This document shows, one piece after another, positions 38,501 to 49,000 of a DNA stretch of 64,000 bases. The translations under genes and the position numbers were made by a program. This stretch comes from Enoplosus armatus (Eukaryota; Chordata; Actinopteri; Centrarchiformes; Enoplosidae): the NCBI RefSeq assembly GCF_043641665.1, contig NC_092186.1:22607501-22671500 (forward strand). The letters are read 5' to 3'. The notes beneath the pieces are model-generated. The model worked only from the letters and a program-made list of their open reading frames with translations, did not search any database and was not told the DNA's origin. Position 1 is the stretch's first letter. The number at the start of each line of letters is the position of its first letter.

Positions 38501-40911
38501 GCTCCATATCATACCAACTGAAACCGTTCTGCCCTCACAAAGTTTTTACTGCCTAGAAGCAATTGTGAAACTGTGACAGCAGGATCAGACAACACATTTA
38601 ATTATAGCGATGATAAATCAGAAAAGGATGAGGAAATGTTACAAAAGTTAGACCAAAGGCTTCCTGAAAGATCTTAATAAAAAAAAAATTAAAAAAAACA
38701 CACACACAAAAACTGGATTTAATCCAAGAACAGAGAGACCCATTTTCAGACACTTGCTGAGAGACAGGCATTTGGCCAGGGTCTGACAAAGCCTGTAGAA
38801 ACGACGTAAAAGGAACGCCGAATGATGCCCAAAACAACAGGCAACCACGAGAGAAGGGGAAAGGACATCCCCTAGCAAATCTTAATGGCATTTTCAGGTA
38901 TGACCTTCAATATGCCATTTAGTGCTTGACAGTTAAGTTGTAAATGCTTCAGCATCCGCAGAATTCAAGGAATAGGCCATGGGCCACTGCCAGTGCCAGT
39001 GGCATGTTGTTGCTGGCCACGAAAAGTAAAATTAGAGTCAAAACAGAAACATGACCAACAGTCAGTCATAAATATTATGTTACTGCACGCAATGGTAGAG
39101 CAGATTTTATCAACATAGCCTAATTCTTTAGTGATTCTTGTTTTGTTTTGTTTTTTTATCAAAAAAAGCAGAATGACTTCTTTGTTTGTTTTTTTTATTA
39201 AGGATATCAGACACAGATGGGACATAACTTTTATGCTGCATGAAATAATATGACCTCATCACAGAGACCAAGGCAAAATCAACTCGCAAACTAAACTCAT
39301 CTTATTCGCGTGACCTCACTGAAAGTTTGACAATATAAACACGTATTTATCTCTGATGACGTGACGGAGAGCTGATCCTTCTTGGGAAATCTGCCTGCAA
39401 TCATGCTCACAACTACTAAATTATCCTAAATTAGTGCCGTCTTTACTGTGAACATGCCACTTAAGAGAACTGTGATTCCTGTTTACTTTGACTAAATTAC
39501 AAAAAACTGTCAACGCTGTGGCCACGTCAGGAGCCTGGGTGGACTCACTCACTCTTTCTTCTTGCATTACTGCCTCCATCTAGTGCATAAACTGCCCAAT
39601 ACCCACACAAATATATTCTTTAAAAGTCTGCACAGGCCACCATCTTTTTCCTGTAATCATTCCATCCTCGTCTTACCTCCCATGTTACATAACTTCAGAG
39701 TTTGTTTCGAAGCACCTGGGGAAGATGAGCTGTGCAGAATAGAAGTCCTTCTTTCTTCCATGTACTACAAGTTTTACAACAACTTGGCGTTTCTGCGATT
39801 AGTGTATACTGTTACTGCACTTTTTGCTAACAGGAAGAATCAAAAGCAACAGAGCAAAGGCTCCTGCAACCCCTGGCATTGCTTATATTTAATGTTAGAG
39901 TTTCAAATGCATTATAGACAGGATACAGGCAGCTCCATGGCTGCAGTCTACATATTAAAAGGGAATTGAATCACATTTAAATATGCGGGGGGGAAAATGT
40001 ATCTATAAAAATATACACAAGGGACAAAGTCATGTAACATGAACAAAGTGACATAATGGCAGCAGATCACACCCTTTCTTTTGCAATATCTACTTATGAA
40101 GGCTTATCACAGGTTATAGCCTCAGTGTCAACATGAGTTGTGATCAGGGACCTTTTTTTTTTTTTTTTGTCTTTCTTCTTCCTAGAATGAAATCATATCC
40201 AGGGACCCCGTTGATGTGACAAGTACAATCACTGCATTACTTGCACAGTACTCTCACCTGCAAGAATGGGAAAGACAGGCAGGACATCTGTACTTCGCTT
40301 CCCCTGATCCACACACCCCACACCTGCAGGACAGGCGACATGACAGCGTGGTGAACACAAGGTTAAGCTGGAACAAACTGTGACAGGATGAGAGCAACAC
40401 ACAACCCTACTTGACTGAAACAGAACTTCACAGGCGCACTTTTAAACTTCTACACACAACACTTCAGGCATTCAGCAGTTCTGACAACATCTACTTCCTA
40501 GCGTGCCGACGTTTCAGCGACGTAACTCGTGAAAACACGAGGCAAAAGGATAAAGAAAGACCGTAACTTTAGTAGTCACAGTTTTGACAGTTTGGGGGCG
40601 GTAGCTAACAAATGGTATGCTAACTTTGTAGCTAACGTTACCTAATTAAGCTAGCACATGAGGCTACGAGGCGGGTTTTTTTTTAATGTCCTGTTTGTAA
40701 TATCTGCAACTCTTCATATCTTTATAACTTCTACCACAGTCAAAACCGGACTCGAGCGATCATACATTAAAGCAAACGTGAGCCTGTTAGCTCAGTTAGC
40801 GGTTTGCTCCGGACTTTAAAACACTTACACGGAGAGGGAAATCTTTCTTTTGGTCCCTCTCAGCTCTTCCTCCGCGCCGCCGTTCTCCACTTGGCTCTCC
40901 ACAGTCGACAT
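14236..40911 (-). CDS. znhit6: ZNHIT6 / BCD1, box C/D snoRNP assembly factor, complete gene, 10 exons
   Basis: Ten minus-strand exons with consistent phases join to 381 residues. ZNHIT6 (yeast Bcd1) is a nuclear factor needed early in box C/D snoRNP assembly. The zf-HIT finger is complete: C29-x2-C32, C41-x2-C44, C49-x3-C53, H57, C63. The conserved Bcd1 body follows (LLSDYRFLED at the exon 3/4 join, [17 protein letters not shown]) and ends [14 protein letters not shown]...[10 protein letters not shown]. The last exon adds a 114-residue tail with a basic patch KRAKRE (326-331) and an acidic run (about 334-355). Human ZNHIT6 has about 470 residues because of a long acidic N-terminal extension before the finger. 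Here the finger starts at residue 29, while the C-terminal tail is longer. Gene order between ccn1 and col24a1 matches human. Confidence 0.95.
14580..16955 (-). other. znhit6: znhit6 intron 9
   Basis: No nested gene is supported. It contains the repeat at 15240-15900. A 142-codon minus-strand open frame at 16287-16715 shows no recognised family. Confidence 0.6.
15240..15900. mobile_element. candidate non-autonomous element with inverted GATGTCTCACTA motifs
   Basis: The left part (from about 15254) reads GAAGGTTACTTGTGTAACCC and then GAGATGTCTCACTATGGGAT, a string known to me from abundant teleost repeats. An exact inverted copy, TAGTGAGACATC, occurs near 15844-15857. Outer boundaries are uncertain, and it may be two fragments rather than one element. 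Confidence 0.45.
16956..17080 (-). CDS. znhit6: znhit6 coding exon 9
   Basis: Encodes [19 protein letters not shown] followed by [14 protein letters not shown], the conserved end of the Bcd1 body. Donor GTAAAA, phase 1 at the 3' end; the 5' G completes an arginine codon from exon 8. Confidence 0.95.
20016..20109. repeat. compound (CA)n / (GACA)n microsatellite
   Basis: CACA units interspersed with CAGACA, ending in an uninterrupted CA run of about 20 units. Confidence 0.9.
22505..22760. repeat. candidate old interspersed repeat with GATATATC-type motifs
   Basis: GCTGATATATCAGAATCGGT near 22511 and GGCCGATATATCGTTATTGG near 22725 are related strings. Both resemble a dispersed teleost repeat with CCGATATATCGG cores. 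Boundaries and class are not established. Confidence 0.35.
22906..22986 (-). CDS. znhit6: znhit6 coding exon 8
   Basis: Encodes [19 protein letters not shown] followed by GRKANSV. It is 81 bp with split codons at both ends that rebuild K and R correctly with its neighbours. Confidence 0.95.
22987..25453 (-). other. znhit6: znhit6 intron 7
   Basis: No gene or RNA is recognised. It contains the window's longest dinucleotide repeat, at 25021-25089. Confidence 0.55.
25021..25089. repeat. (TG)n microsatellite, about 34 units
   Basis: An uninterrupted TG run, the longest pure dinucleotide repeat in the window, in znhit6 intron 7. Confidence 0.95.
25454..25534 (-). CDS. znhit6: znhit6 coding exon 7
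   Basis: Encodes [20 protein letters not shown] followed by APVTRQ. Acceptor TTCTTCGCAG, donor GTGAGC. It corresponds to the human VPDDKTINEILKPY segment. Confidence 0.95.
25823..25891 (-). CDS. znhit6: znhit6 coding exon 6
   Basis: Encodes [20 protein letters not shown], including the conserved WHxKLxFPQ signature. Acceptor CGTTTAG, donor GTGAGT. The acceptor choice is fixed by phase with exon 5; an alternative AG two bases later would break the frame. Confidence 0.93.
26130..26164. repeat. (GT)n microsatellite
   Basis: Pure GT repeat of about 17 units in znhit6 intron 5. Confidence 0.92.
27152..27310 (+). repeat. old interspersed repeat, copy A
   Basis: TTAGAGGTGAAACGATCAAT, then ATTTTGATAATTCATTGATC, matches the start of a dispersed teleost repeat with consensus-like strings of the type GCTGCAACGATTAATCGATT and TTTTGATAATCGATTAATC. 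The copy at 35325-35520 belongs to the same family. Assigned from memory of the family; no class name given. Confidence 0.5.
28771..28798. repeat. (TG)14 microsatellite
   Basis: Pure TG repeat in znhit6 intron 5. Confidence 0.92.
30332..30450 (+). repeat. teleost interspersed repeat fragment
   Basis: ATGAATCCTCTGGGGACCAT, then GTACCAAAATTTCAAGGTAA and CGTCCAATAG, closely resembles a string common in fish introns and UTRs (CATCCTCTGGGGACCATGAA...). Only the conserved core is confidently delimited. Confidence 0.55.
32550..32579. repeat. (CA)15 microsatellite
   Basis: Pure CA repeat in znhit6 intron 5. Confidence 0.92.
35175..35278 (-). CDS. znhit6: znhit6 coding exon 5
   Basis: Encodes [20 protein letters not shown], then [14 protein letters not shown]. 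It corresponds to human KNRARRQGINLKLLPNGFTK and KENSTFF. It enters in phase 0 and leaves with two bases of a lysine codon at GTAAGA. Confidence 0.95.
35325..35520 (+). repeat. old interspersed repeat, copy B
   Basis: AATAAACTGAATTCCTTTGG followed by GTTTTGGAC, then GGCATTTTCACTATTTCCAG and ACATTTTATA, follows the order of a widespread teleost repeat in which TAAACTGAATATCTTTGGGT and ATTTTATAGACCAAACGATT are typical. It belongs to the same family as copy A and is longer. Confidence 0.6.
37310..37565 (+). repeat. interspersed repeat, copy 1 of a pair
   Basis: It shares an ordered set of strings with 49060-49325: GTTTACATCCATGTTTAC, then a CTTCTTC...TTTCTTGG segment with GC-rich GTTACCGCCACC, then GTGCTACTAGAGGTCAAAAA. 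The same family is familiar from other fish sequences. Confidence 0.65.
37589..37674 (-). CDS. znhit6: znhit6 coding exon 4
   Basis: Encodes [20 protein letters not shown], then RTPRATFK. With exon 3 it forms LLSDYRFLED, identical to the human motif. Donor GTACGT, phase 0. Confidence 0.95.
37675..37995 (-). other. znhit6: znhit6 intron 3
   Basis: Short AT-rich intron; nothing else seen in it. Confidence 0.6.
37996..38102 (-). CDS. znhit6: znhit6 coding exon 3 (end of HIT finger)
   Basis: Encodes [20 protein letters not shown], then [15 protein letters not shown]. It supplies C53, H57 and C63 of the zinc finger. Acceptor TTTTCCAG, donor GTGAGT. Confidence 0.96.
38103..40257 (-). other. znhit6: znhit6 intron 2
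   Basis: No gene is supported. A 135-codon plus-strand open frame at 39562-39969 has no recognisable domain and no promoter context. Confidence 0.6.
40258..40323 (-). CDS. znhit6: znhit6 coding exon 2 (HIT finger core)
   Basis: This 66-bp exon is easy to miss. It encodes [20 protein letters not shown] then C, giving the first five zinc ligands. Acceptor CTGCAG and donor GTGAGA; the split codons with exons 1 and 3 rebuild V28 and S50. Confidence 0.95.
40324..40828 (-). other. znhit6: znhit6 intron 1
   Basis: Short first intron; nothing else recognised. Confidence 0.6.
40829..40911 (-). CDS. znhit6: znhit6 coding exon 1
   Basis: Encodes [20 protein letters not shown], then KRKISLS and two bases of V28. 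Donor GTAAGT. The KRK before the finger aligns with the human GCKRKLAMSRC segment, so the human acidic N-terminal extension is missing here. An overlapping frame on the same strand (40796-41068) is a frame-shadow without similarity. Confidence 0.88.
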
Positions 40912-41111
40912 GACGGCCGTCGATGCTGCTGGGACGGTCACAGAGCACATTACAGGGGAGCCGCGGCCGCACGCTGGACTCGACCTGCGGCATCAAAACA
41001 AAAACCCCTCTTCCGCCGGTGGCCACGCTCAACACGTGGAGATGAGTTCCGGTTGGGAACCTGCTCATTGGCGCCCCCCGGTGTTAGTGGGCCGGAACTA
41101 CAGTGACGTCA
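40912..41111 (-). promoter_or_regulatory. znhit6: znhit6 promoter and 5'UTR, CpG-containing
   Basis: This is the most CpG-dense stretch in the vicinity and has no TATA box. It carries TTCCGG/CCGGAA (ETS-type) strings, a reversed CCAAT (ATTGG) near 41068 and a consensus CRE at 41104-41111. The architecture fits a housekeeping gene; the start site is not determined. Confidence 0.6.
41104..41111. promoter_or_regulatory. znhit6: consensus CRE palindrome in the znhit6 promoter
   Basis: TGACGTCA, a full CREB/ATF palindrome, about 195 bp upstream of the start codon. Confidence 0.6.
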
Positions 41112-41976
41112 AAGCAAAACACCCTGACAGCACAAATAACACTGAGCTGATGAGAATATACAGTATGTCCATATAATGAGAGGGCTACTGCCATGGTATT
41201 CACACCATATTCATTCAATATATTCACAGGGCTTGAAAAATAAACGCAGACTATAGAAAATGCAGAGCTTTTGTTTTGCTCACAGTAAGTGAATAGTCAT
41301 GTAGGACAGTGACTACAGATTCTCATTCTGTGCACAGCTGCAGATTGTTTTCATGGCCCTCCTGCAGCTGTAAGTGTAGACAGCCCGTTATCTATACAAG
41401 ACTTGATGAGTTTATTTGCTCTTCTGGTTCCCCACCACCTTTTTATGTGTGCTTATACAGTATAGGACGGGTTTTATTATGGCGGGGGTGGGAGGTGGGA
41501 GCCATAGCAGATTGACATCCGTATTTCTTTCAGGCGTGCGCATGTGTGAGAGAGGGAGATGGCATGTGCACTCACCATATTGCGGTCAGCAGTTTCTAAC
41601 ACTCTTAACAGTCACTTGCATGCCGCAGTTTAAACATGGAACCTGTGCTGGGGGGTTTGGCACAAGAGCAGCATCCAGCCATGTATGCAATACTCACATT
41701 TCACATCACGTGGCTGACCTCCCTCCATTTGGACTATGTGGTGTAAATTTAGCCAAAATGCTGAAATCTGGTCTTAAACTGTTACTTTTGTACGAATCCA
41801 AACCATTCCTCTCTCCCTCTATTTTTGAACTTTTATTTGACTAGGGAAGCGCAACCACAGATTATGTAGTCACAATATCAATTCTGTCTAATTCTGTCAC
41901 GGCTGACATTCAAGAGCAATTCGATCCCAACACATTCGGAAAAAGTCCAGAACCATTTGTGGATAAAATGTTCCAT
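41112..41976. other. intergenic between col24a1 and znhit6
   Basis: No gene is recognised. Open frames on the plus strand (for example 41416-41844) show no family similarity. Confidence 0.5.
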
Positions 41977-41982
41977 TTATTT
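41977..41982 (-). terminator. col24a1: col24a1 polyadenylation signal candidate (distal)
   Basis: TTTATT on the plus strand, AATAAA on the coding strand, about 1.2 kb after the col24a1 stop codon. Another AATAAA lies at 41997-42002. The real 3' end is not shown by sequence alone. Confidence 0.4.
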
Positions 41983-41996
41983 GTTTGTCAACTTAT

Positions 41997-42002
41997 TTAT
42001 TA
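41997..42002 (-). terminator. col24a1: col24a1 polyadenylation signal candidate (proximal)
   Basis: AATAAA on the minus strand, 15 nt before the distal candidate. Confidence 0.4.
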
Positions 42003-43217
42003 TTTACACTTTTGCATCCAACCTCATCCTCCACAGACTTTATATAATTACACTTTGTTCAAGGTAATATAACTTAAGAATATGATGACTGTGTTTTCTG
42101 TGTATTCTGACTCTGGCCTACTATAGCTGCCAGTCCACCTAACCACCACTGAATGAACGATGTGAGCACACAAAAACACACCTTTTATACATAAATACTT
42201 CTTTAGACTGAGTTGTGGTTGACCAAATAGTTCTCTGAGAGTATAACTTACTGTGGTACAGTAATGTGAACCAAAAAAAAACAAAAAGGATATAAATAAA
42301 CATACAGTATGCTGTCAATATATACACAGGAAATGTAAAAACTCACTGATGACTCATTCTTTGTTGCAGCACCAATGATAGGTTTCCCCTGAAGAACCTA
42401 CCACATAGAAGGAAAAGCTACAAAAAAAAATATATAGTGTATCAAAAAAAATGGTTCATAAATTAGAAATGACCAAATCAAAATAAGTACTTATACAACA
42501 TAACAAATCTTGATGTAACCGGTACATACAACACAAAGGCAAAAAAAAAAAAAAAAGACTAACTTGACATTAGCAACTATTCTAGAAAGCAAATGAGCGG
42601 GTAGAGGTAGAGAGCACCATCTGTCAAGATGTACAGGTCCGACGGGGCAGGACCGAAGGCAAAAATATCATGAAAACAATGTAAAATATAGCCTTTGATT
42701 GAAAAATGAAATATTTAAAGCAGTCACACATTATCCACATGCTATTGCACTCATAAAAACCTTTAGTTCGACAGTGCTCCTATGTAGAGGCCTGAAACGC
42801 TCCTTCGGGTTAGGCCTCGGCTTAGGATGGTCTGGGTGTGTTTGGGGGGTGAGAGGGAGGAGTGAATTTGGGGGTTTGGACAGGCTGCTGCTTAGTGAGG
42901 CCCTACCCTGTGATCAGGGAGAAATATCGGTCCATGTACAGCCAACCTAAGCACCGTTTGACTAACAATTATTGACAAAACACACTTTACACAATTATTG
43001 ATAAATATTGGTATACGCTGTTCTCCTTTGGCCTTCTTGGCCCGGATGTTCCACAGAGATTGAGTTCTTCCACGTGCATCTGGTCGTTCGTTGCTCTGAC
43101 ACGGAAACACGACCAACCCCCGATGGACACTCGCTCTTTGGTGGGCGGCCACTTTTTGCAGCAGCCTCGCATTTTAGTAGTTCACGTAAATAGGTTACAG
43201 GACGGTGACGCTGGGTG
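42003..43217 (-). other. col24a1: probable col24a1 3' untranslated region
   Basis: Noncoding sequence between the stop codon and the first plausible poly(A) signals, with an A-run at 42540-42556. No gene is recognised in it. Confidence 0.45.
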
Positions 43218-43364
43218 TCAGAGGAAGCAGACGGGGCCGACTTCTATATGCTGCTGACCGTTGGGCTGTGACGTGGGAAATTCCTGTATGTCTACAATAG
43301 GTAGCTGACGACTGTCCTGAGTATGGAAGAAGAAACGTGACTGGTGCCAGCTGCCATCTTGGAT
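43218..43364 (-). CDS. col24a1: col24a1 last exon (C-propeptide end)
   Basis: Encodes [20 protein letters not shown], then [10 protein letters not shown], ending in VGPVCFL and a stop. It holds the eighth C-propeptide cysteine. Phase 0 entry at CTCTTTCAG. Confidence 0.96.
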   Translation of the reverse strand: MQDGSWHQSRFFFHTQDSRQLPIVDIQEFPTSQPNGQQHIEVGPVCFL

Positions 43365-46002
43365 CTGAAAGAGGATGGGTGGAGGAGAGAAAAAAGACAT
43401 TTAAGTAATTTAAGTGAGACATATTTCAAACATGATCAAATACCTTTCATATATATCACAGAATATGTTTGGAAATGTGTTTTAAATTCTACTAAAATCG
43501 AAATATTCCTCAAGACAAGGTCAAAACCTCAAAACGTAAAAGACCAAGACAAATGTTCTAAAAACCACGTCAAGTTGTCAGGTCTGTCTGGTCCTACTTC
43601 ACGTAGACCGAGAGAGAAAGGGATTCGCTGAATCAGCTCTCGGTCCTGCCCGTTACCTTGCACTCGTCTTGTAGCACATGTGGTTCAAGTAGTGTGTCTT
43701 TCTCAAACGTCTGTTTGTTCCAGCCACGGAATCGAAGTGTGTTGTTCTCCGGCGGTGTGGATGCCGTGGAGCTGAGGCTGTCGGTGGTGCCGTGGGGAGG
43801 ATCGTTCAGGCAGTGGAGGGTGATGCTGTGGCTGGCCTCAGTGCTCAGTAAATGGAGAAACTTCATCTGGACTTTCCCTTCACCAAACGCCATCTGCGGC
43901 GGAGAGCGGAAACGGTGGTGTGATCAGTCTGCCATCATGATCACAATAGGATTTGCGTTTTCAAATGTTTGAAAAACGCTGCTACAACCTCCTACAATGT
44001 CTACATAGCCATTTATTCTATCCAGCACCTTGATATGTAAATCTTTACTCCAACGTGTTACCGAGTGTTACCTTATTAGAGGCCACGGGATGTAAACAGG
44101 TCTGCCCTCCTGCAGTGAAGTTACAGAAGACCTTGAAGGCGTCAGAGGTACAGCCCAAGTTTGGATCAACCCAGAACCAACCTGAACGTTGAAAGGGAGG
44201 ACAGAGAGAGAGAGAGAGTGAGAGACAGGGAGAACAAGTCATTTAGAAAAGCTATATGCATCTACATATGCATAAACTCTAAAATTTTGAAGATCCTGCC
44301 GTCCCGTGCTTTCGGTGCCAGGTAGAGGAGACTCTCACCATCTTTGAGCTTGTGGTGACAGTCAAGCAGATCTTTACAGACACGAGCCGGGTTCTCCCGT
44401 GTGCCCAGAGGCTTTTTGATGCTCTCAATCACACTGCTTAGGTAACGTAGAGTCTTAAGTATCTCCGTATTCTGGTCTGGCAGGCTCATCTCTGTGTTTT
44501 GGAAACTCTGGTTGGGAATGGGAAAGACAGCACGGTCAGACTCCAAAATGATATATCGAGTGCAAAGCACACATTAGAATTACAATTCACCCATTCACCC
44601 CGTCCACTGAGTGAGCGTATTGGAGCCTTACTTCTGTCCTGAGGGCAGAGTTAGATTCTGATAGACCGTAGTCTGCCGAGTCATCATATATCTGCCTCTG
44701 TGGATTCAAAACCAACAGATTCAGTTTAATGAAAACATAACACATTCAGACCCTGCTCATTATTTAACTGAAAAAAAAAAAAAAAAAAAAACACGGCAGT
44801 TTCGATACACCTCCAGTTTATAGAGAAAACTTTAACAGGATAAGAATACACTTTAATACCAGAGAAAAGCAGTAAAATAAGTCTTGCGTCAATAAACCAT
44901 CACATTCCAGACTTCAGTAGGGGGAAGAACAGCACATTCCACTCAGCATAAACACTGCAGTTATCACATAATGTGCGTAAACAAAAAAAGGCATCTGATA
45001 TAGTTGTTTTGTAGACTTGTTCGAACAGGAAAAGGTCATTCAGATAGCAGAAGTACTGAGAGATAAGCGGCGTGAGGAGGGTTTCTATCACCAGAGAACA
45101 CTAATTAATCATTGATCTCCTCTGCCAACACTACTGAGCAAAATTACAGATGTTCTTTTTGCATGTCTTATCACTGTAACGGATGGTTTGCTGGCTCATA
45201 ACAGTTTAGCAAACAACGAAGCACACAACGCTTGCCTCGGCTCTTATCGCATCCCGGCTCCGCTCTGCTGTCAGAGAAGCGGCTGCGAACACTTTTTTTT
45301 CACCAATTTCTCTGAGAAGTCTATTGACGCTCGGACAGTCACAAAGCTCAAAACAGCTGACCCTGTCTACGTGAGTGACATGAAGCACTTACTGTCGGAC
45401 CCGGAGCACCAGGAGGCCCCTAAGGCGGGAAGAAAGGAAGGAGAAGACAAAATGAGTGACACGGTGAAAAGTGATTCCCACTGTGGCTGCGGTCAGTTCA
45501 CTTTCTCCATCCATAATGCTTCATAATTAGTATTTTAGTATAAAGCTGAATGGTGATGGTGAGGTCAACACTTACTGTAGGTCCTGGACTTCCCTGTGGT
45601 CCTTGAGGCCCCTGAAAGGGCGAGACACACATAAAATCAGTGTAAAAATGGCAAAAAAAAAAAGATGCATACATTATGTGTTCTGTTTGTCCCGTTCGCT
45701 CTGGTAACCTTCCGGCTGCAGCTGCATCAGGCTTTAAGAGATAATGCATGTAATTAAAGTGCAGCATCACAGAGAGCGAACTGGGACTGATTCGTTTGCT
45801 CTCTTCTGTGACGCTGCGAGGAATCGGACAGTGGTTACATACTGCCCCCTCCGGCTGACTGATCTCCAGTGGCTACCTGACTGGACTTCATTAAGTCTGC
45901 AGAAGGGGTTGCGGGTAGTTCGCGTCCACGGAGTGTGAGAGTATGCGCGTATTTGACATCATCGGTGTTTGAGAAAAGGTTAAAATGAAGTGTGTACACA
46001 GT

Positions 46003-46042
<40 letters not shown>

Positions 46043-49000
46043 TCGTGTGAATTGCAGAGGCATTTAAGCTGATCTGAGAATCTTCCTTCAGTTTGCGTAG
46101 CAGACTGGAGGCAGGGATGTGGAAGTGAATACGCAGATTGCGCCGTGGTTTGCCGTGCTAACATTTTGACGAGGCATTCTCCTCAACAGTGTTTACACAA
46201 GGGGGTCTGAGCGTACTGTGAGGCCCCACAGCGAGCTCCTGGGGACACAGAGTAACAGTGACCCGCCACTTCGGGACAGTCACGTAAGCAAAACCACCAC
46301 CGAACCCCAGCTAGCTTTCATGCGTCTTCAAACACAGCCTTCGTCATCTACAGCAGGTCTCTTTCTACACCCACAATCTGCTTTGAGGCGGCGCCACGAT
46401 AGCCGGGCCAATGCAATGCTTTGCCAGTGAGGAACTCTGCAAGTCTGCAAAGTATAATCATGATATAATCACGCGGTACATCAGCATGTAATCAAACGAA
46501 TTACAAATCATTAACATATAATCAGCCTGACAGACGTTTCAGCGTTTGACTACCGGTTTGAATCAGATCTTACCATTTCGCCAGTGATTCCCTTTGGACC
46601 CCTTGGCCCCTGTGGAAAAGAAAAGTAACAACATGAACACGTGTACAGCATCGTATCCCACTCTGTAATCTCCATTAACTTCATTTAGCACAGGACCAGT
46701 TGATAGACTGTTTTTTCTTAAAGTAAAAAATCTCTCATTCCTTCCATTGTGTTAGCATCTTCCTCCTCAGTTATACAGAATCCACTGATCATTGTCTTGT
46801 GGTTGCCTTGTCATTATATTGTTCTCGTCACACACACACACACACACACGCAGAAACCTACAGGTTTTCCCATCGGGCCCATCATTCCTTCAGGGCCTAC
46901 GGGTCCAGTGAATCCCTGAAACACACAGCAGAGTTGAGGGTGAACGAACAAGCCTGCCTGAGTTTACACGTTCTGCAGTGAGACTGCTGAGAAGGTGCGG
47001 CTCCGATGTGTCCCACAAGACTTCAGGGTGCCCTAAGTAATTACAATGAAAAGGGTGTGTACTCTACATTCTCATATGCGCTTGGTTACACAACTGGGTA
47101 GAGGAGAACTCGTACGCGTACTTCTGAATCTTGAATTCCTTTTCATATTATTCCACTACCTGGGGTTTGACCCCCAGCAGTGCATCTTTATAAAGCACCT
47201 ACTGTTTCTATTTTTATTAAACTTACCAGAGTACCCATTGGGCCTTTAGGGCCAGGGAAGCCTCTCAATCCCAAATCACCATTCGGCCCCTGTTTGAAGG
47301 AAAAAGAGGTCTTGTAAGTCATTATTCAGGGACAATAATAATCTGGGACTTTTTAAAAATGATATCTTATCTCCTCCTCTGTTATGTTTTATCATCTTTT
47401 ACACTCTACCTGTTGGTTAGCTACTCAGTCTCTTACCATTGGCCCTGGAAAGCCCTGTAAACCGACCATTCCCAGATCTCCCGATTCCCCCTACAAGCAG
47501 AGAAGACAATAACGTCATAGCAACAGAGGAGCCTATTACACACCGTCACTGTGACATTTAGTGTGCATTTGACACATTATATAATAAGTTAGGGTATATA
47601 GTATGTGCGTATGCGATTTTTCATCCCATTTTATACCTACAGCTCCAGACACAGTAGGAACACAGTAAGCTGGCCTTTTAAAAAAGCCCTTGTCCATTTC
47701 AAAAGAACTGGGGCACACGCAAGGCTTTATGTCTGGATTTACAGTAGCCCCGGCCCACATTCACACACCCTAGAGGTTAGGTGTCTGCACCCTATTCTGT
47801 GTCTGAGCACTGTCTGTCGTCCAGGGCGGCAGACACTATGTTTGTACAGCCAGTCATCCGCATCCTCCAGACAGCTCTGCTTTCGTGCCAGCGACTCTGA
47901 CCGAGAAACTCTATTCACTGAAAAGTGTAAAGGGATCTGACCCGTGGGCCCCGAGTCTGCTCTCTGTTTCACGAGCATCAATGGGGAAAACTAGCGGAGG
48001 GAAGTGGGGGCGAGGTATTGAATGTTGTTTCTTTTTTCTTGCTCTTTGAGGAGTTACATAAGTTAAGTGGAGCACCTCTTTTTCGGGTGAGGATCTTACA
48101 TAACTTGGCCTTACCAGGCGGAATGTTTCCATTCCTGGTCTCGCCCAGATGATTTGTTACTCCACTCAGGGTGGAAAAAAGTGTCAGACACACACATTTT
48201 AAACCCCACCACAGAACTGGCTATCTAAACCCCTAAAGCTATATTTAGAGAGGCATTAAAGAATGTATATATACGCTTACAAAACCCTCTTTCAACAAGA
48301 ACATTCCTGGGGATGGTATCAATTTAAAAAGAGCAATGCTGAGTTTCTATGTGAATAGTTTAGATAGACACTGTATACTCTATGTGAATGCAACTGACAG
48401 ATCTGAACCAATATCCCTGTAAAATAACTGCCACAATATCAATAACGCTATTATTGTTATACAATGATTCCAGGGGATAGAAATAAGCTTAAATATATTT
48501 TGTTAGTGAATTATTCGAAGACTTGAATCGCAAATGCCTGTATACACTCACTGGTTGTCCTTTGGGTCCCGGGTCACCTTTCCTGCCCTGGTCACCTGTA
48601 GCCCCCTCCATGCCTTTGATTCCCGAGGCTCCCCTGTCCCCTGGCAGTCCTGGCTCTCCCTGAACCAACAAAGGTCAGGAATTAAAAATGCTAGCAATGT
48701 AATTACGATTTAGGAAAATGCTCCTTCACTGGAGATTTTTTTTTTTTTTTTTTTGCTGTCAAGATACACAGCAGCAATTTAGAATTCATCAGGTCAACAT
48801 TTATCACTATTATCGTTTTCACCTTCTGACCAAGTGGCCCTCTTTCTCCAGGCTGTCCAGGAAGTCCGACCTCTCCCCTGGGACCTGGACGTCCAGCAGC
48901 TCCCTCTTGTCCCACCAAGCCTCTCTGACCCTGCATGCACATCAGAATTGTCAGTGTGTCAAATCAAGATGTCAAATAAAGAGTATGGTTATATTAAGAT

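Noticed and set aside
39562..39969. 135-codon plus-strand open frame in znhit6 intron 2
   Set aside because: No domain, biased composition or promoter context; consistent with a chance ORF.
40796..41068. 90-codon minus-strand open frame starting upstream of znhit6
   Set aside because: It is a different frame from the finger exon; the shorter frame from 40911 gives KRK before the HIT finger and correct splicing.
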